A stretch of DNA of 64,000 nucleotides from assembly GCF_026745355.1 (NCBI RefSeq), contig NC_079209.1:44377823-44441822 (forward strand), given 5' to 3'. Source of the stretch: Beta vulgaris subsp. vulgaris (lineage: Eukaryota; Streptophyta; Magnoliopsida; Caryophyllales; Amaranthaceae). Each line of letters starts with the position of its first letter. The first letter of the stretch is position 1. Positions 1-9,559 of this stretch are shown here, in pieces. Below the pieces are notes generated by a model that saw only the letters and a program-made list of their open reading frames with translations, ran no database searches and was not told where the DNA came from. The position numbers and the translations under genes are program-made.

Positions 1-1
1 G

Positions 2-79
2 TCATGGCATAAACAATATTATGTTCCTCCTGGAGTAAAATTGGGTAAAGCTCGTAACACACCGCATCCGAAAAAATAA
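2..79 (+). pseudogene. Possible C-terminal tail of an ORF entering from the left edge
   Basis: Frame 2 is open from the window edge to a TAA at 77-79 and encodes 25 residues rich in Lys, Pro and His, ending in two lysines. Its composition is protein-like, unlike the AT-rich DNA after it, and a WHK tripeptide near its start recalls the C-terminal end of the B3-like genes at 17.3-18.1, 46.1 and 49.9 kb. That likeness is short and may be chance. Nothing upstream is visible, so the product and even its coding status are uncertain. Confidence 0.25.
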
Positions 80-1021
80 TATAAATTACTTATTTTATTT
101 AAAATATGTTTTGTTTAGGTATTAGATATTCAGATGTATATCTATAATCTTGTTTTATAAAGAAATATATTTACTAATTTCTCGTTTTATTATACTTGAA
201 AATCCTTGAATAAATCTTAACACACTTTGAGTTATTCTTAAATGAATCACTTCTCTCTTTTTATGTGAAGGCTTTTTGAGATAAGTGTTCCATTTATTTT
301 AGAACGGAGTAAGTAGGAAAGTCTCACCGCAAATATAAAAAATGATTGAAAAATATCTGCCCGCCCAGTAAAATCTCGAACATCAATCAACAAGCCTAGT
401 TTTGGTTCACTCTTCTAGGTTACTATAGTTTTGTAACACCTCGATAATTCTCTCTTTTACAAATTACCTTTTCAATATAAAACTCAGAGAATCATCAAAG
501 CATTATTGTCCGTGTGATAACATATCGGCTTATTCAGAAATTTGCAGCGGAAAACATAAAACTAAAGTTTATGTATCTCTGCTAGGTAGTAGAGTTAGCA
601 GGGCTAGGATTTTGGTTTGATGCTCACAAGCCCTTCCTAGAAGGTAAGGGGAGCTCTTTCCTTTGTTCTTGTCCCGTGGTGTTTATAGGTTGTACCACTA
701 CTCCCTTTTTTTGTTATCAATAACAACTTTGAATTGACAAAAAAAAAAAAAAATCAACTATAAAGGCTAGCAGAGTAGGGAGTATGCGCATACGAGTTCG
801 TCTCATCTCTAGAACATTTCTTACTTATTCTTCCACTATTTCCTTTTACTCTTATTTTTTTTATTCTTTTTGGTATATTCTTGGAGCCTGAGCATGAGTT
901 CGACTAATCTTCTCAACATTTCTTACCTACTTTTCCACTATTTCCTTTACTTTTTTTTTCAATTCTTCAACAGGTTCATCTACTTCATCAAATCATCACA
1001 TAAATCTTTTTTTTTTTGGTA
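80..1021. other. AT-rich intergenic DNA without a recognisable gene
   Basis: Both strands carry frequent stops. The stretch near 270-315 looks like one end of a Stowaway-type MITE (AAGTG, then TTATTTTAGAACGGAGTA) but I found no matching partner. The T-rich open frame near 870-1076 is low-complexity and is not accepted as a gene. Confidence 0.5.
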
Positions 1022-1266
1022 CTTCCTCCATACCGAATTAAATGCAATAATTTCACTTTTTTACTATTCACTTTGACTAAGACTTGTAATTTATACATAA
1101 TAAAAAATATAGTCAAGTGGGATCTTGTAAGATTCGTCTCATGACGTACTTTCATAAAACGTAATTGTTATAATTTTTAATTATATGTAATTATTTGTGG
1201 TCAAAATAATGTCTCGACATGCGTAAAAGTTGATTATTTGTTGCATTTAATTCGAAAAGGAGGGAG
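1022..1266. mobile_element. Stowaway-type (Tc1/mariner) MITE
   Basis: The left end reads CTTCCTCCATACCGAATTAA and the right end, reverse-complemented, reads CTCCCTCCTTTTCGAATTAA. The terminal inverted repeats continue into AATGCAA. Both ends are flanked by TA (1020-1021 and 1267-1268), the target of this superfamily. CTCCCTCC is the classic plant Stowaway terminus. The element is 245 bp and has no coding capacity, so it depends on a transposase in trans. Confidence 0.65.
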
Positions 1267-1814
1267 TACTTTTTTAGGGTGAGGTATAAAAAATATTAAT
1301 GTAATCTTTGTAATTAAGTAGAACATTATTAACAGCTTGGTTCTATATTGAGTTGTTATATACGATTTTAAATGAGTTTGAGATTTTGATTTTTCAATTT
1401 GCAAGAACATAAATATATAATTGTAATATTATAAAAGTTCTTCGTCATATAAGTTGCAAAAAAATTGATATTAAGGGCCTAATCCTAAGATTAGAAAAAG
1501 GCCTCCAAAATGTTTAAGACGGTCTTGATTGAGGTGAAACCTTGAAGGAGGGGTGGGGGAGAGGAGAAGAGGGAGTTTTTTAGAAATAAAATAAAATTGA
1601 AAATTAATAATTTAAACTAGTAAAAATTGACATGGGGAGGAATTACTTATAATAATAGGTTGTTTACCGATGGAATCTATTAGAAGCAAACATCTAAGTA
1701 AGTTTTGATTATTAGTTAACCAAAGTATAAGTTATTTTAAGCATACTGGTCAAAGATTGACTTATTTTTTACTGTTTTTGGATTCCATTATTTGTTGCTG
1801 CACCTATTGACTAT
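1267..1814. other. AT-rich intergenic DNA
   Basis: No ORF of note, no RNA gene and no clear repeat was seen between the Stowaway-type MITE and the GATCA-rich TIR element. Confidence 0.5.
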
Positions 1815-2008
1815 GGCTATGTTTAGTTCACCTTATTTTTGCTTATTTCAGATCTAATCAGATCAGATCAAATCAAATCAGATCAGAAAAAATAATTTTA
1901 GATCAGATCAGTTCAGATCATGATTATATTTAAAAATCATTATCATTATTAAATATCTTTCATTACATATTAGTAAAAATTATAATAATTGAATATTAAT
2001 AAAGTACT

Positions 2009-2641
2009 TGTTTGGGCCTAAAATATGGCGAGCCCAATAATATGTGACAAGGAGAAAATACCCTCACCGGGAACCAAACCTCACATAATAGCCTATAGTC
2101 TTGCTAGGCTCAAAATCACTGAAGGGACGAAAATACCCCTGTTGGCAATACAAATTGCAGTTTACATATGGAACAACTCTCTATAAATAGGGAACGCATC
2201 CCCATAACTCAGGTATCTAATCTCTATCACTGGAGAACTTTTCTCACTACTTTCTCCCTCCACAAAGTTATTTACTGACTTGAGCGTCGGAGGGGCGTTC
2301 CCGGGGCACCCCTCGGGGTAGGTTTCTGAAGGGACGAAAATACCCCTGTTGGCAATACAAATTGCAGTTTACATATGGAACAACTCTCTATAAATAGGGA
2401 ACGCATCCCCATTACTCAGTTATCTAATCTCTATCACTAGAGAACTTTTCTCACTATTTTCTCCCTCCACAAAGTTATTTACTGACTTGAGCGTCGGAGG
2501 GGCGTTCCTGGGGCACCCCCCCGGGTAGGTTTCCTTGTTTTGCAGAACTGTAGCCGACCAAACGAGGCCTGGTCGAAATGGATGTGGGCACAACTCAAGA
2601 CGACTCCCCAAATATCATATTATAAGTTTTTACCCGAAATA
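2009..2641 (+). repeat. 5' LTR with an internal promoter duplication
   Basis: The 633-bp LTR starts with TG and ends TA instead of the expected CA (the 3' copy ends CA). It is longer than the 426-bp 3' LTR by exactly one 207-bp direct duplication (2120-2326 and 2327-2533). Each duplicated copy holds a TATAAAT box (2182-2188 and 2389-2395), so the putative core promoter is doubled. Confidence 0.85.
2120..2533 (+). repeat. 207-bp direct tandem duplication inside the 5' LTR
   Basis: The two copies begin TGAAGGGACGAAAATACCCC at 2120 and 2327 and differ at only a few positions. The 3' LTR has a single copy. The duplication therefore arose after insertion, or was present in only one LTR, since reverse transcription normally makes both LTRs alike. 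Confidence 0.85.
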
Positions 2642-2643
2642 GG

Positions 2644-2662
2644 TTGGCGCCGTCTGTGGGGA
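2644..2662 (+). promoter_or_regulatory. Primer-binding site of the LTR element
   Basis: TTGGCGCCGTCTGTGGGGA lies two bases after the 5' LTR. GGCGCC followed by a GTGGGGA-type tail is the usual start of the minus-strand primer site in plant Ty3/gypsy elements. This fixes the plus orientation and supports a gypsy origin. The exact primer tRNA was not determined. Confidence 0.7.
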
Positions 2663-3167
2663 TCGTCAAACAAAAGGTCACAACTACCTGAGTGTGCTCA
2701 CGTCGTTCATACAAGACCGAAGTCGACCGCTCTATCAAGTCAGCCAGTATGGAAAAACATAGTTCATAAAGGTCCCCTCATCAAGCCCTCGAACGCTCAT
2801 GGACGTCCATCCCCAACATAGGTCGTAGAGGTCCTCTAATACAACCTACGAACATTCATGCAAGTTCGAGATGACCTCGCTCGAGTCGAGTAAGGACCTC
2901 CAATATGACAGCTCCTCGACCCCTAGGCCACCAACTCCTCGTTAAGGTCAAGAATCATGTATTTGTCTTACTTGAAGAAATATATTCTAAGTACAAAAGC
3001 TCTTCCAACAAGGCCGTTAGACTCTCCTCAAAGTCATAGGGCTTATTAGCTCCATGACGAGGTTGAGGAAGTTCGCCTAATCATAGCAGTTGCTCCGAGA
3101 TGCCTCTCGAGATACATGGGGCTCATTGGTCCCTGAGATATCTTGAGCGTGGTTCAAGATTCCCCTC
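2663..3167 (+). other. Leader region of the LTR element
   Basis: No gag-like ORF is present; an open frame at 2540-2821 crosses the LTR boundary and is not considered real. Around 3098-3165 there is a lone copy of the 59-bp unit that reappears in array form at 4230-5565. Confidence 0.6.
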
Positions 3168-4013
3168 GAGGTACTTACTCGCTCCCTTGGTTGAGCTACT
3201 CACTCGCTCCCTTGGTTGAGCTATTCACTCGCTCCCTTGGTTGAGCTACTCCCACGCTCCCTTGGTCGAGCTACCATCTCGCTCCCTTGGTTGAGCTACT
3301 CCCACGCTCCCTTTGTCGAGCTACTCCCACGCTTCCTTGGTCGAGCTACCACCTCGCTCCCTTTGTCGAGCTACCACCTCGCTCCCTTGGTTGAGGTACT
3401 TACTCGCTCCATTGGTTGAGCTACTCCCACGCTCCCTTGGTCGAGCTACCACCTCGCTCCCTTGGTTGAGCTACCTACTCGCTCCCTTGGTTGAGCTACT
3501 CACTCGCTCCCTTGGTTGAGCTATTCACTCGCTCCCTTAGTTGAGCTACTCCCACGCTCCCTTGGTTGAGCTACTTACTCGCTCCCTTGGTTGAGCTACT
3601 TACTCGCTCCCTTGGTTGAGCTACTCCCACGCTCCCTTGGTCGAGCTACCACCTCGCTCCCTTGGTTGAGCTACTTACTCGCTCCCTTGGTTGAGCTACT
3701 CACTCGCTCCCTTGGTTGAGCTATTCACTGGCTCCATTGGTTGAGCTACTCCCACGCTCCCTTGGTCAAGCTACCACCTCGCTCCCTTGGTTGAGCCATT
3801 CACTCGCTCCCTGGGTTGAGCTACTTACTTGCTGCCTCGGTTGAGCTACTCACTCGCTCCCTTGGTTGAGCTATTCACTTGCTCCCTTGGTCGAGCTACC
3901 ACCTCGCTCCCTTGGTTGAGCTATTCACTCGCTCCCTTGGTTGAGCTACTCCCACGCTCCGTTGGTCGAGCTACCACCTCGCTCCCTTGGTTGATCTACT
4001 CACTCGCTCCCCC
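3168..4013 (+). repeat. Tandem array of a 25-bp unit, about 34 copies
   Basis: The core GCTCCCTTGGTTGAG recurs every 25 bp, for example at 3181, 3206, 3231 and 3256, and again in register at 3481. Units differ mainly in the spacer (tactcactc, tattcactc, tactcccac, taccacctc, tacttactc), and these variants recur in short runs, which suggests spread of multi-unit blocks by unequal exchange. Because 25 is not divisible by 3, the Leu/Ser-rich open frames here are by-products. Confidence 0.95.
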
Positions 4014-4229
4014 AGGGCTTATTTTAAGTCCAGCTAAACCCAGTGTTGGAGTATAGCTGCGCCACCATGAGAACCTCTCCTCGCCGGAGCTTTAACTCCC
4101 TTGGCAATTCACGTCCAGATGGCGGCCAAAGACCTACCTTTAGGCACCTCACCCAGATCGAGTGGGGGATATCTCGGACACCGCCGCCGCTGAGATCGAC
4201 ACGCGTCAAGAGCTACGGTGTCATACCCC
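4014..4229 (+). other. Non-repetitive spacer between arrays
   Basis: GC-richer than the surroundings, with open frames of 60-80 codons on both strands that match nothing I recognise. The GAGATCGACACGCGTCAAG stretch near 4191-4209 has a diverged relative near 4934 (gagtcgatgcccatcaag), so this spacer also seems to be partly duplicated. Confidence 0.5.
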
Positions 4230-4925
4230 TCGAGTGAACCAGGGGCCCCTGGGTAACCTCGAGCGAGGTTGCTTCCCCGAGTTACCTAGGGCTCATTGGC
4301 CCCTGGGTAACCTCAGGCGAGGTCTCAAAACTTCCTCAAGTTATTTGGGGCTCATCAGCCCATGGGTAACCTCGAGCGAGGTCTCTGAACTTCCTCGAGT
4401 TACCTAGGGATCATTGGCCCCTGGGTAACCTCGAGCGAGGTCGCTTGCCCGAGTTACCTAGGGCTCATTGGCCCCTGGGTAACCTCGGGCGAGGTCTCAG
4501 AACTTCCTCGAGTTATATGGGGCTCATCATCCCCTGGGTAACCTCGAGCGAGGTCTCTGAACTTCCTCGAGTTACCTAGGGCTCATTGGCCCTTGGGTAA
4601 CCTCGAGCGAGGTCTCTGAACTTCCTCGAGTTACCTAGGGCTCATTGGCCCTTGGGTAACCTCGGGCGATGTCTCAGAACTTCCTCGAGTTACGTCATCA
4701 GCCCCTAGGTAACCTCGAGCGAGGCCTTTGAACTTCATCGAGTTACCTGGGACTTATTGGCCCCTGGGTAACCTCGGGCGAGGTCTCAGAACTTCTTCGA
4801 GTTACCTGGGGCTCATCAGCCCCTGGGTAACCTCGAGCGAGGTCTCTGAACTTCCTCGAGTTACCTGGGGCTCATTGGCCCCTGGGTAACCTCGAAGCGA
4901 GGTCTTCTAACTTCCTCGAAATGCT
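4230..4925 (+). repeat. Tandem array of a 59-bp unit, type 1, about 12 copies
   Basis: GGGTAACCTCGAGCGAGGTC recurs with spacing of 59 bp, with occasional 54-bp units that lack five bases (starts at 4251, 4305, 4364, 4423, 4477, 4536 and 4595). Each unit contains CTCGAG and the small inverted repeat CCTCGAGCGAGG. The unit is homologous to the type 2 unit downstream. Confidence 0.92.
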
Positions 4926-4959
4926 ACTACTGGAGTCGATGCCCATCAAGTGCTACGGC

Positions 4960-5565
4960 TTCCCGACACCCCTCGAGATACATGGGGCTCATTATCCCTT
5001 GAGACATCTCGAGCGAGGTCCATGATGTCCCTCGAGATACATGGGGCTCAATATCCCCTGAGACGTCTCGAGTGAGGTCCAAGATTCCCCTCGAGATACA
5101 TGGGGCTCATTATCCCCTAAGATGTCTCGAGCGAGGTCCAAGACGCCCCTCGAGATACATGGGGCTCATTATCCCCTGAGACATCTCGAGCAAGGTCCAA
5201 GACGCCCCTCGAGATACATGAGGCTCATTATCCCTTGAGACATCTCGAGCGAGGTCCAAGACGCCCCTCGAGATACATGGGGCTCATTATCCTCTGAGAC
5301 ATCTCGAGCGAGGTCCAAGATGCCCTTAGAGATGCATGGGGCTCATTATCCCCTGAGACATCTCGAGCGAGGTCCAAGATGCCCCTCGAGATATATGAGG
5401 CTCATTATCCCCTGAGACATCTTGAGCGAGGTCCAAGACGCCTCTCGAGATACATGTGGCTCATTATCCCCTGAGACATCTCGAGTAAGGTCCAAGGCAC
5501 CCCTCGAGATACATGGGGCTCATTGGCCCCTGAGACATCTCGAGCGAGGTCCAAGACGCCCCTCG
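4960..5565 (+). repeat. Tandem array of a 59-bp unit, type 2, about 10 copies
   Basis: CCCTCGAGATACATGGGGCT recurs every 59 bp (for example register 5091 to 5150). Aligned by eye with type 1, it shares GGGGCTCATT, CCCCTG and CTCGAGCGAGGTC, so both arrays descend from one 59-bp ancestor. Copies within this array are closer to each other than to type 1, which means local homogenisation. Confidence 0.92.
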
Positions 5566-5924
5566 AGTTCCTTGCTGTCACCGGCCTCTCACTCACCTCA
5601 AGGAGGTCCCATCCCCCCCCCCCTCGACGAAGTCATCTCGAGGAGGTTTCATGTATGTCCCTCGAACTCTTGGAGCTCACCAACTCTTAAAAGAGAAATT
5701 CCGCATAACACTCAATGTGAAGGAAAGTCCCACATTAAGAGTTACGCGTGGGGCTAATTGGATGAAAGGGGAGTCACATAGGCGAATTGCTCGGTCTCCA
5801 TAACACGAAGATATCTTCGGTCAATTGATGATATTCTCGAGCGGCACGACAAATAATTCTCATGCTTTTCATTTGAACAAAAATATTCTTGGGCACTCCC
5901 TCGTGCTAGTTAGTATTCTCGAGT

Positions 5925-6240
5925 CACTCCCTCGCTCCCTTGGTCGAGCTAGTCATGTCACTCCCTTGGTCGAGCCACCCAACTCACTCCCTTGGTCGAG
6001 CTAGTCATGTCACTCCCTTGGTCGAGCTACTCATTTCCTCCCTCGGCCGAGCTACTCATTTCCTCCCTCGGTCGAACTACTCACTCGTTCCCTTGGTCGA
6101 GCTACTCATTTCCTCCCTCGGTCGAGCTACTTACTCGCTCCCTTGGTCGAGCTACTCATTTCCTCCCTCGGTTGAGCTACTTACTCGCTCTCCTAGTCAA
6201 AGCTACACACTCGCTCCCTTGGTCGAGCACTCGACTCCCT
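5925..6240 (+). repeat. Second 25-bp array, about 13 copies
   Basis: Units of the form GAGCTACTCATTTCCTCCCTCGGTC repeat at about 25 bp and are related to the 3168-4013 array (shared GAGCTACTCACTCGCTCCCTTGGT). A few units are 26 bp or carry indels. The arrays are thus arranged 25-mer, 59-mer, 59-mer, 25-mer across the element. Confidence 0.88.
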
Positions 6241-7348
6241 CATGAACACATGAAGCCACTTATATTGCTCGAGGAAGGTGAATATGCGTACCAAGCTATT
6301 CGTGTGCTCGAAATCATATGGCCAAGTTCGAAGTTAGAGGGCGACTACATCTCTTGCTCGAGGTTTATTATATCATAGCCGCCGCTCGAGCAAAGGAGTT
6401 TGGCGCGACGATGACACATGTCCATCACCAAACGAAGTCCCATATTAATCCCACCTGATATCACCATCACTAGGCCCCTACGGCTCGACTGTACTGATCT
6501 TCCTACTGCCACCCTATTTATAGTCGAAACATTATACTCGAGCTAGGTGAAGTAAACTCCTCGAGCCTCCACAATGCTACTTCTCACAAGTTTCTCGATT
6601 ATCCGCAGTGAAATCCCTCGACTATTCAGTTTGTTAAATGAGGTGGCGCCGGCCCGGTTCGTCCCGTCGAAGTGTAGCTCCTGCCCCTTTATCTTCCAAG
6701 GCCTTCGTCATGAATGCATGGAGGCAATGTCAAGCTTAATTTTTCTCGAAGTAGGTATGCATAGCCCTCGAAGTGTTAAAATGAGTGTATGAGAAAAAGC
6801 TTCTCGAATAATCTCAGCTCGAAGAGGTTAATATAATGTGAGAAATCTTTTAAGTTCGAAGGCTTCGGCCTGTGGAAAACTGGCGCCTAAGTACGATTCG
6901 CCTGATAAATTTAAACTCCTCGAGCTACTCATCCCCTCCCTTGCTCGAGGCTCGAGCTGCTCCTCCATCTCCTCTACAGAGCATTCGACTCTCTCTGCTG
7001 CTCGAAATCGTGCGTCAAGTCTCGACCCTATTCGACTTCATGTCGTTCCTCTGTCTCAAACTTTCTTGTCGATGGCTAGCTGCCCAACTGCACTTCCTTC
7101 GGCCTTTTGATTGCTCGAGGACACTTAAGTTGCTCGAAGGAAATGAGTGCACGAATGGAGCCTTCAATCTGCTTGAAAGGTGGAGTTAAGTGAATTTGAA
7201 GACTTGGAATTTTTTGAAATTGGTGCCAAAATGCAAAGCTCACAAGATGTTGAAATACCACTGCTGAGTCACATGAAATCATGGGTGCATTAAAAAAAAA
7301 AAAGCAAAAGTCAACCCTTGCTTAAAATATGCTTAGTAGTTGTTACAT
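6241..7348 (+). other. Unique 3' region of the LTR element, no accepted gene
   Basis: Several overlapping frames of 70-105 codons exist, but none shows a domain I know. The stretch is still rich in CTCGAG-like words (TGCTCGAGG, CCTCGAGC), as if built from diverged 59-bp units. It probably represents untranslated element sequence. Confidence 0.5.
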
Positions 7349-7588
7349 GATGTACCAATCTAAGGATGAGGAGCTAGCTCATGTGGTAGAGCACTCCCCT
7401 CTGATCTCTGAGGTCAAGGATTCGATCCTTACCCCCACCATTATGTTGGGATATTTCCTTAGCATGCTTTGCATGCTTTACCAGCCAATGTGCTGGTAGT
7501 TCTTACAAGGCTAGTAGCCTTGGTAGGGGTTAGCCCTTGGGCTGACTTAATTTCCTAATTAAAAAAAAAAAACAGGATGTACCAATCT
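7349..7588 (+). mobile_element. tRNA-derived SINE with 13-bp target duplication
   Basis: A perfect 13-bp direct repeat, GATGTACCAATCT, flanks the insert (7349-7361 and 7576-7588). The body (7362-7575, about 214 bp) starts with a tRNA-like head: an A-box-like TAGCTCATGTGGTAGAGC (7374-7391) and a B-box-like GGTCAAGGATTCGATCC (7411-7427), the internal promoter of RNA polymerase III. A non-tRNA tail follows and ends in a run of twelve A. These features define a SINE copied by LINE machinery. It is nested in the LTR element and transcribed in the same direction if active. It is not a functional tRNA gene. Confidence 0.88.
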
Positions 7589-7799
7589 TGAATTACAAAA
7601 AGCACCAAGAATGAGTCACAAATGCAAATTGCAAGCAGACATACGGCAATCGGCGGCTGGCCCACTTGGGTGTTCATACATATATATTGTATATTGGGCC
7701 CACAAACTTGAGAGCTATTTTCGAGTATAAAAATGATGAGTTTCCGCTCAACACACGATCTATAGAGGGTCTTTTATCGCATATTGAGCGCCGGGCTAA
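7589..7799 (+). other. 3' end of the LTR element's interior
   Basis: The last bases before the 3' LTR (ATTGAGCGCCGGGCTAA) are not purine-rich, so the usual polypurine tract is absent or degraded. No ORF was seen. Confidence 0.5.
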
Positions 7800-8225
7800 T
7801 GTTTGGGCCTAAAATATGGCGAGCCCAATAATATGTGACAAGGAGAAAATACCCTCACCGGGAACCAAACCTCACATAATAGCCTATAGTCTTGCTAGGC
7901 TCAAAATCACTGAAGGGACGAAAATACCCCTGTTCGCAATACAAATTGCAGTTTACATATGGAACAACTCTCTATAAATAGGGAACGTATCCCCATAACT
8001 CATGTATCTAATCTCTATCATTAGAGAACTTCTCTCACTACTTTCTCCCTCCACAAAGTTATTTACTGACTTGAGCGTCGGAGGGGCGTTCCCGGGGAAC
8101 CCCCCGGGGTAGGTTTCCTTGTTTTGCAGAACTATAGCCGACCAAACGAGGCCTGGTCGAAATGGACGTGGGCACAGCTCGAGACGACTCCCCAAATATC
8201 ATATTATAAGTTTTTACCCGAAACA
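7800..8225 (+). repeat. 3' LTR, 426 bp
   Basis: It starts TGTTTGGGCC and ends GAAACA, with one TATAAAT box at 7973-7979. It matches the 5' LTR except for the missing 207-bp duplicate and scattered substitutions, which indicates an element of some age. Confidence 0.88.
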
Positions 8226-8431
8226 ATACTCATTGAGACGAATCAAACAAGACCCACATGACTATATTTTTTTCTTATATATTGAGAAAAATCTAAAAAA
8301 TAAGATCTTGTAAATCAGATTAGATCAGAAAAAATAAGTTCAGATCAGATCAGATAAGTTCATATCAGAAAATTTCAGGTGAACTAAACATAGCTTATGT
8401 TTTGCAACATTTTGTAGATAATATATACTTA

Positions 8432-9534
8432 CTCTATTTCGAAATAAGTGAAACATAGATAAGTGGCACACAAATCAAGGCATTTAGAGAGAGAAAATTG
8501 AGGACTCACTTAAAAAATATATTAGGCAACTTAATTAAATAAAATACCAAACTAATTACCCAATAAACTTTATACCTACACCATCTTCCATATGTCCTCT
8601 ACCACAAGTCCACAACAACACCATAGGACCATATTTTCCCTCCCCCACCCCTGCCCATCAGAAAACACCCCATTTTCCCTCCCCCACCCTAGAAACCAAG
8701 ACCTTCCCCCTCGAAACCATCCCCAAAACCAACACTACAAAAAAACAAGGTTTCGGTTGAAGGAAATCAGTGTCTCCCACCCAATCCAATGTCAGCAACA
8801 AATCTGTAACACCTTCTCCGATTACTTGTAAATTGCTTAAAAATCATACCATAAGTAACAACTCCAGCAACGAAATCCATAATCACAATGGCTTCATCAT
8901 TTGAGCAAGAGTTCGTCCCCCATGATCATACTCATCTCAATCAATTTCCTAGATCGCACAACTTCTAGGACGTGAGAATTGCATCTCACACGTCGGTGAA
9001 TATTAAGGTTTCAGTTAAAGGAGAGAGCGAGAGGGGGTGGGTTGAAGGAGAGAGGGGGAGTTGGGGTCTTCGGCGTCGATAAATTGCTGATCTAGGTTTT
9101 TGTAGGTTTAATTCGATCGAAAATTAGATTTCTTATAGGGCCAGTATTGGTGGTATGGTGCTGCCTGCTAGTGGTGGTACTGGGCTGTTGGTGGTGTCAG
9201 TTTAATGGTGGTGTCGAGTTGGTGGGTTATTGAGTTGGGAAGAAGAGGGTTGGGTGGTTGAGTTGGACAAAAGGGGTTTAGGTGGTTGAGTTGAAGGGGG
9301 GGGGGGTTTAGTTGAGGGGAGAGAGGTGGCTGAGATGAGGGAGGAGGACTGGGTTGATAAATTAATGTTGTTTAGGTTATTAGATGATAAATTAATTAAG
9401 TTGTTGAAGAAATTAAGTAATGTTATTTCTGTAAATAAAAGGAAAATTTTTTTAATTTTAAGCTATGTTGCATTTATAATATTGTGACATTTCTTAAAAT
9501 AAAAATGTTGCACTTATTTAGAAATAAAGGTTAG
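8432..9534. mobile_element. Mariner/Stowaway-like non-autonomous element, 1.1 kb
   Basis: The left end (CTCTATTTCGAAATAAGTGA) and the reverse complement of the right end (CTAACCTTTATTTCTAAATA) align as imperfect terminal inverted repeats continuing into AAGTGxAACAT, the usual inner part of plant mariner-like termini. TA lies outside both ends (8430-8431 and 9535-9536). The interior has no transposase; it holds C-rich then GGGGTGG-rich low-complexity stretches. The ends are diverged, so the call is tentative. Confidence 0.45.
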
Positions 9535-9559
9535 TATGATCTATCCCTACATTCTCATT

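Larger units (their letters stand above)
2009..8225 (+). mobile_element. Non-autonomous LTR retrotransposon filled with tandem repeats
   Basis: Two LTRs starting TGTTTGGGCC bound the element. The flanking pentamers, gtact (2004-2008) and atact (8226-8230), look like a target duplication with one substitution. A primer-binding-type sequence follows the 5' LTR. The 5.2-kb interior has no gag, protease, integrase or reverse transcriptase. It is dominated by four tandem arrays with 25-bp and 59-bp units, then about 1.1 kb of unique sequence, a SINE and the 3' LTR. I see no good polypurine tract before 7800. This matches non-autonomous gypsy-derived elements that carry amplified repeats (Retand-type organisation), which must borrow proteins from a partner. 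Orientation follows the PBS position. Confidence 0.85.
1815..8395. mobile_element. GATCA-rich TIR element (MITE), split by an LTR retrotransposon
   Basis: The termini are inverted copies of GCTATGTTTAGTTCACCT (1816-1833 and, reverse-complemented, 8377-8394). Next to each lie many overlapping GATCA/GATCT pentamers (1850-1925 and 8318-8370), a subterminal repeat typical of non-autonomous DNA transposons. Without the inserted LTR element the MITE is about 0.36 kb. TAT flanks both ends (1812-1814 and 8396-8398), consistent with a 3-bp target duplication as in PIF/Harbinger elements, but the superfamily is not proven. No transposase is encoded. Confidence 0.55.

Noticed and set aside
2420..2611. 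Minus-strand 63-codon frame, repeated at 7953-8195
   Set aside because: It lies in the LTR in both places and mirrors LTR duplication; it is antisense to the element.
3216..4056. Leu/Ser/Arg-rich open frames over the 25-bp array
   Set aside because: They arise from the tandem repeat itself; frames change with each unit because 25 is not a multiple of 3, and no domain is present.
3168..5565. CRISPR-like or centromeric satellite array
   Set aside because: The arrays are bounded by LTRs of one element and have no spacer structure; unit sizes of 25 and 59 bp are unlike known centromere repeats. Independent satellites elsewhere cannot be excluded.
5940..6378. Two overlapping open frames of 101 and 128 codons
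   Set aside because: Same cause: both sit on the second 25-bp array and read it in different frames.
7362..7440. tRNA gene
   Set aside because: The A- and B-box-like motifs are within a SINE with poly(A) tail and 13-bp target duplication; there is no proper cloverleaf end.
8592..8831. Pro/His-rich 79-codon frame
   Set aside because: Low-complexity C-rich stretch in a non-autonomous element; no homology recognised.
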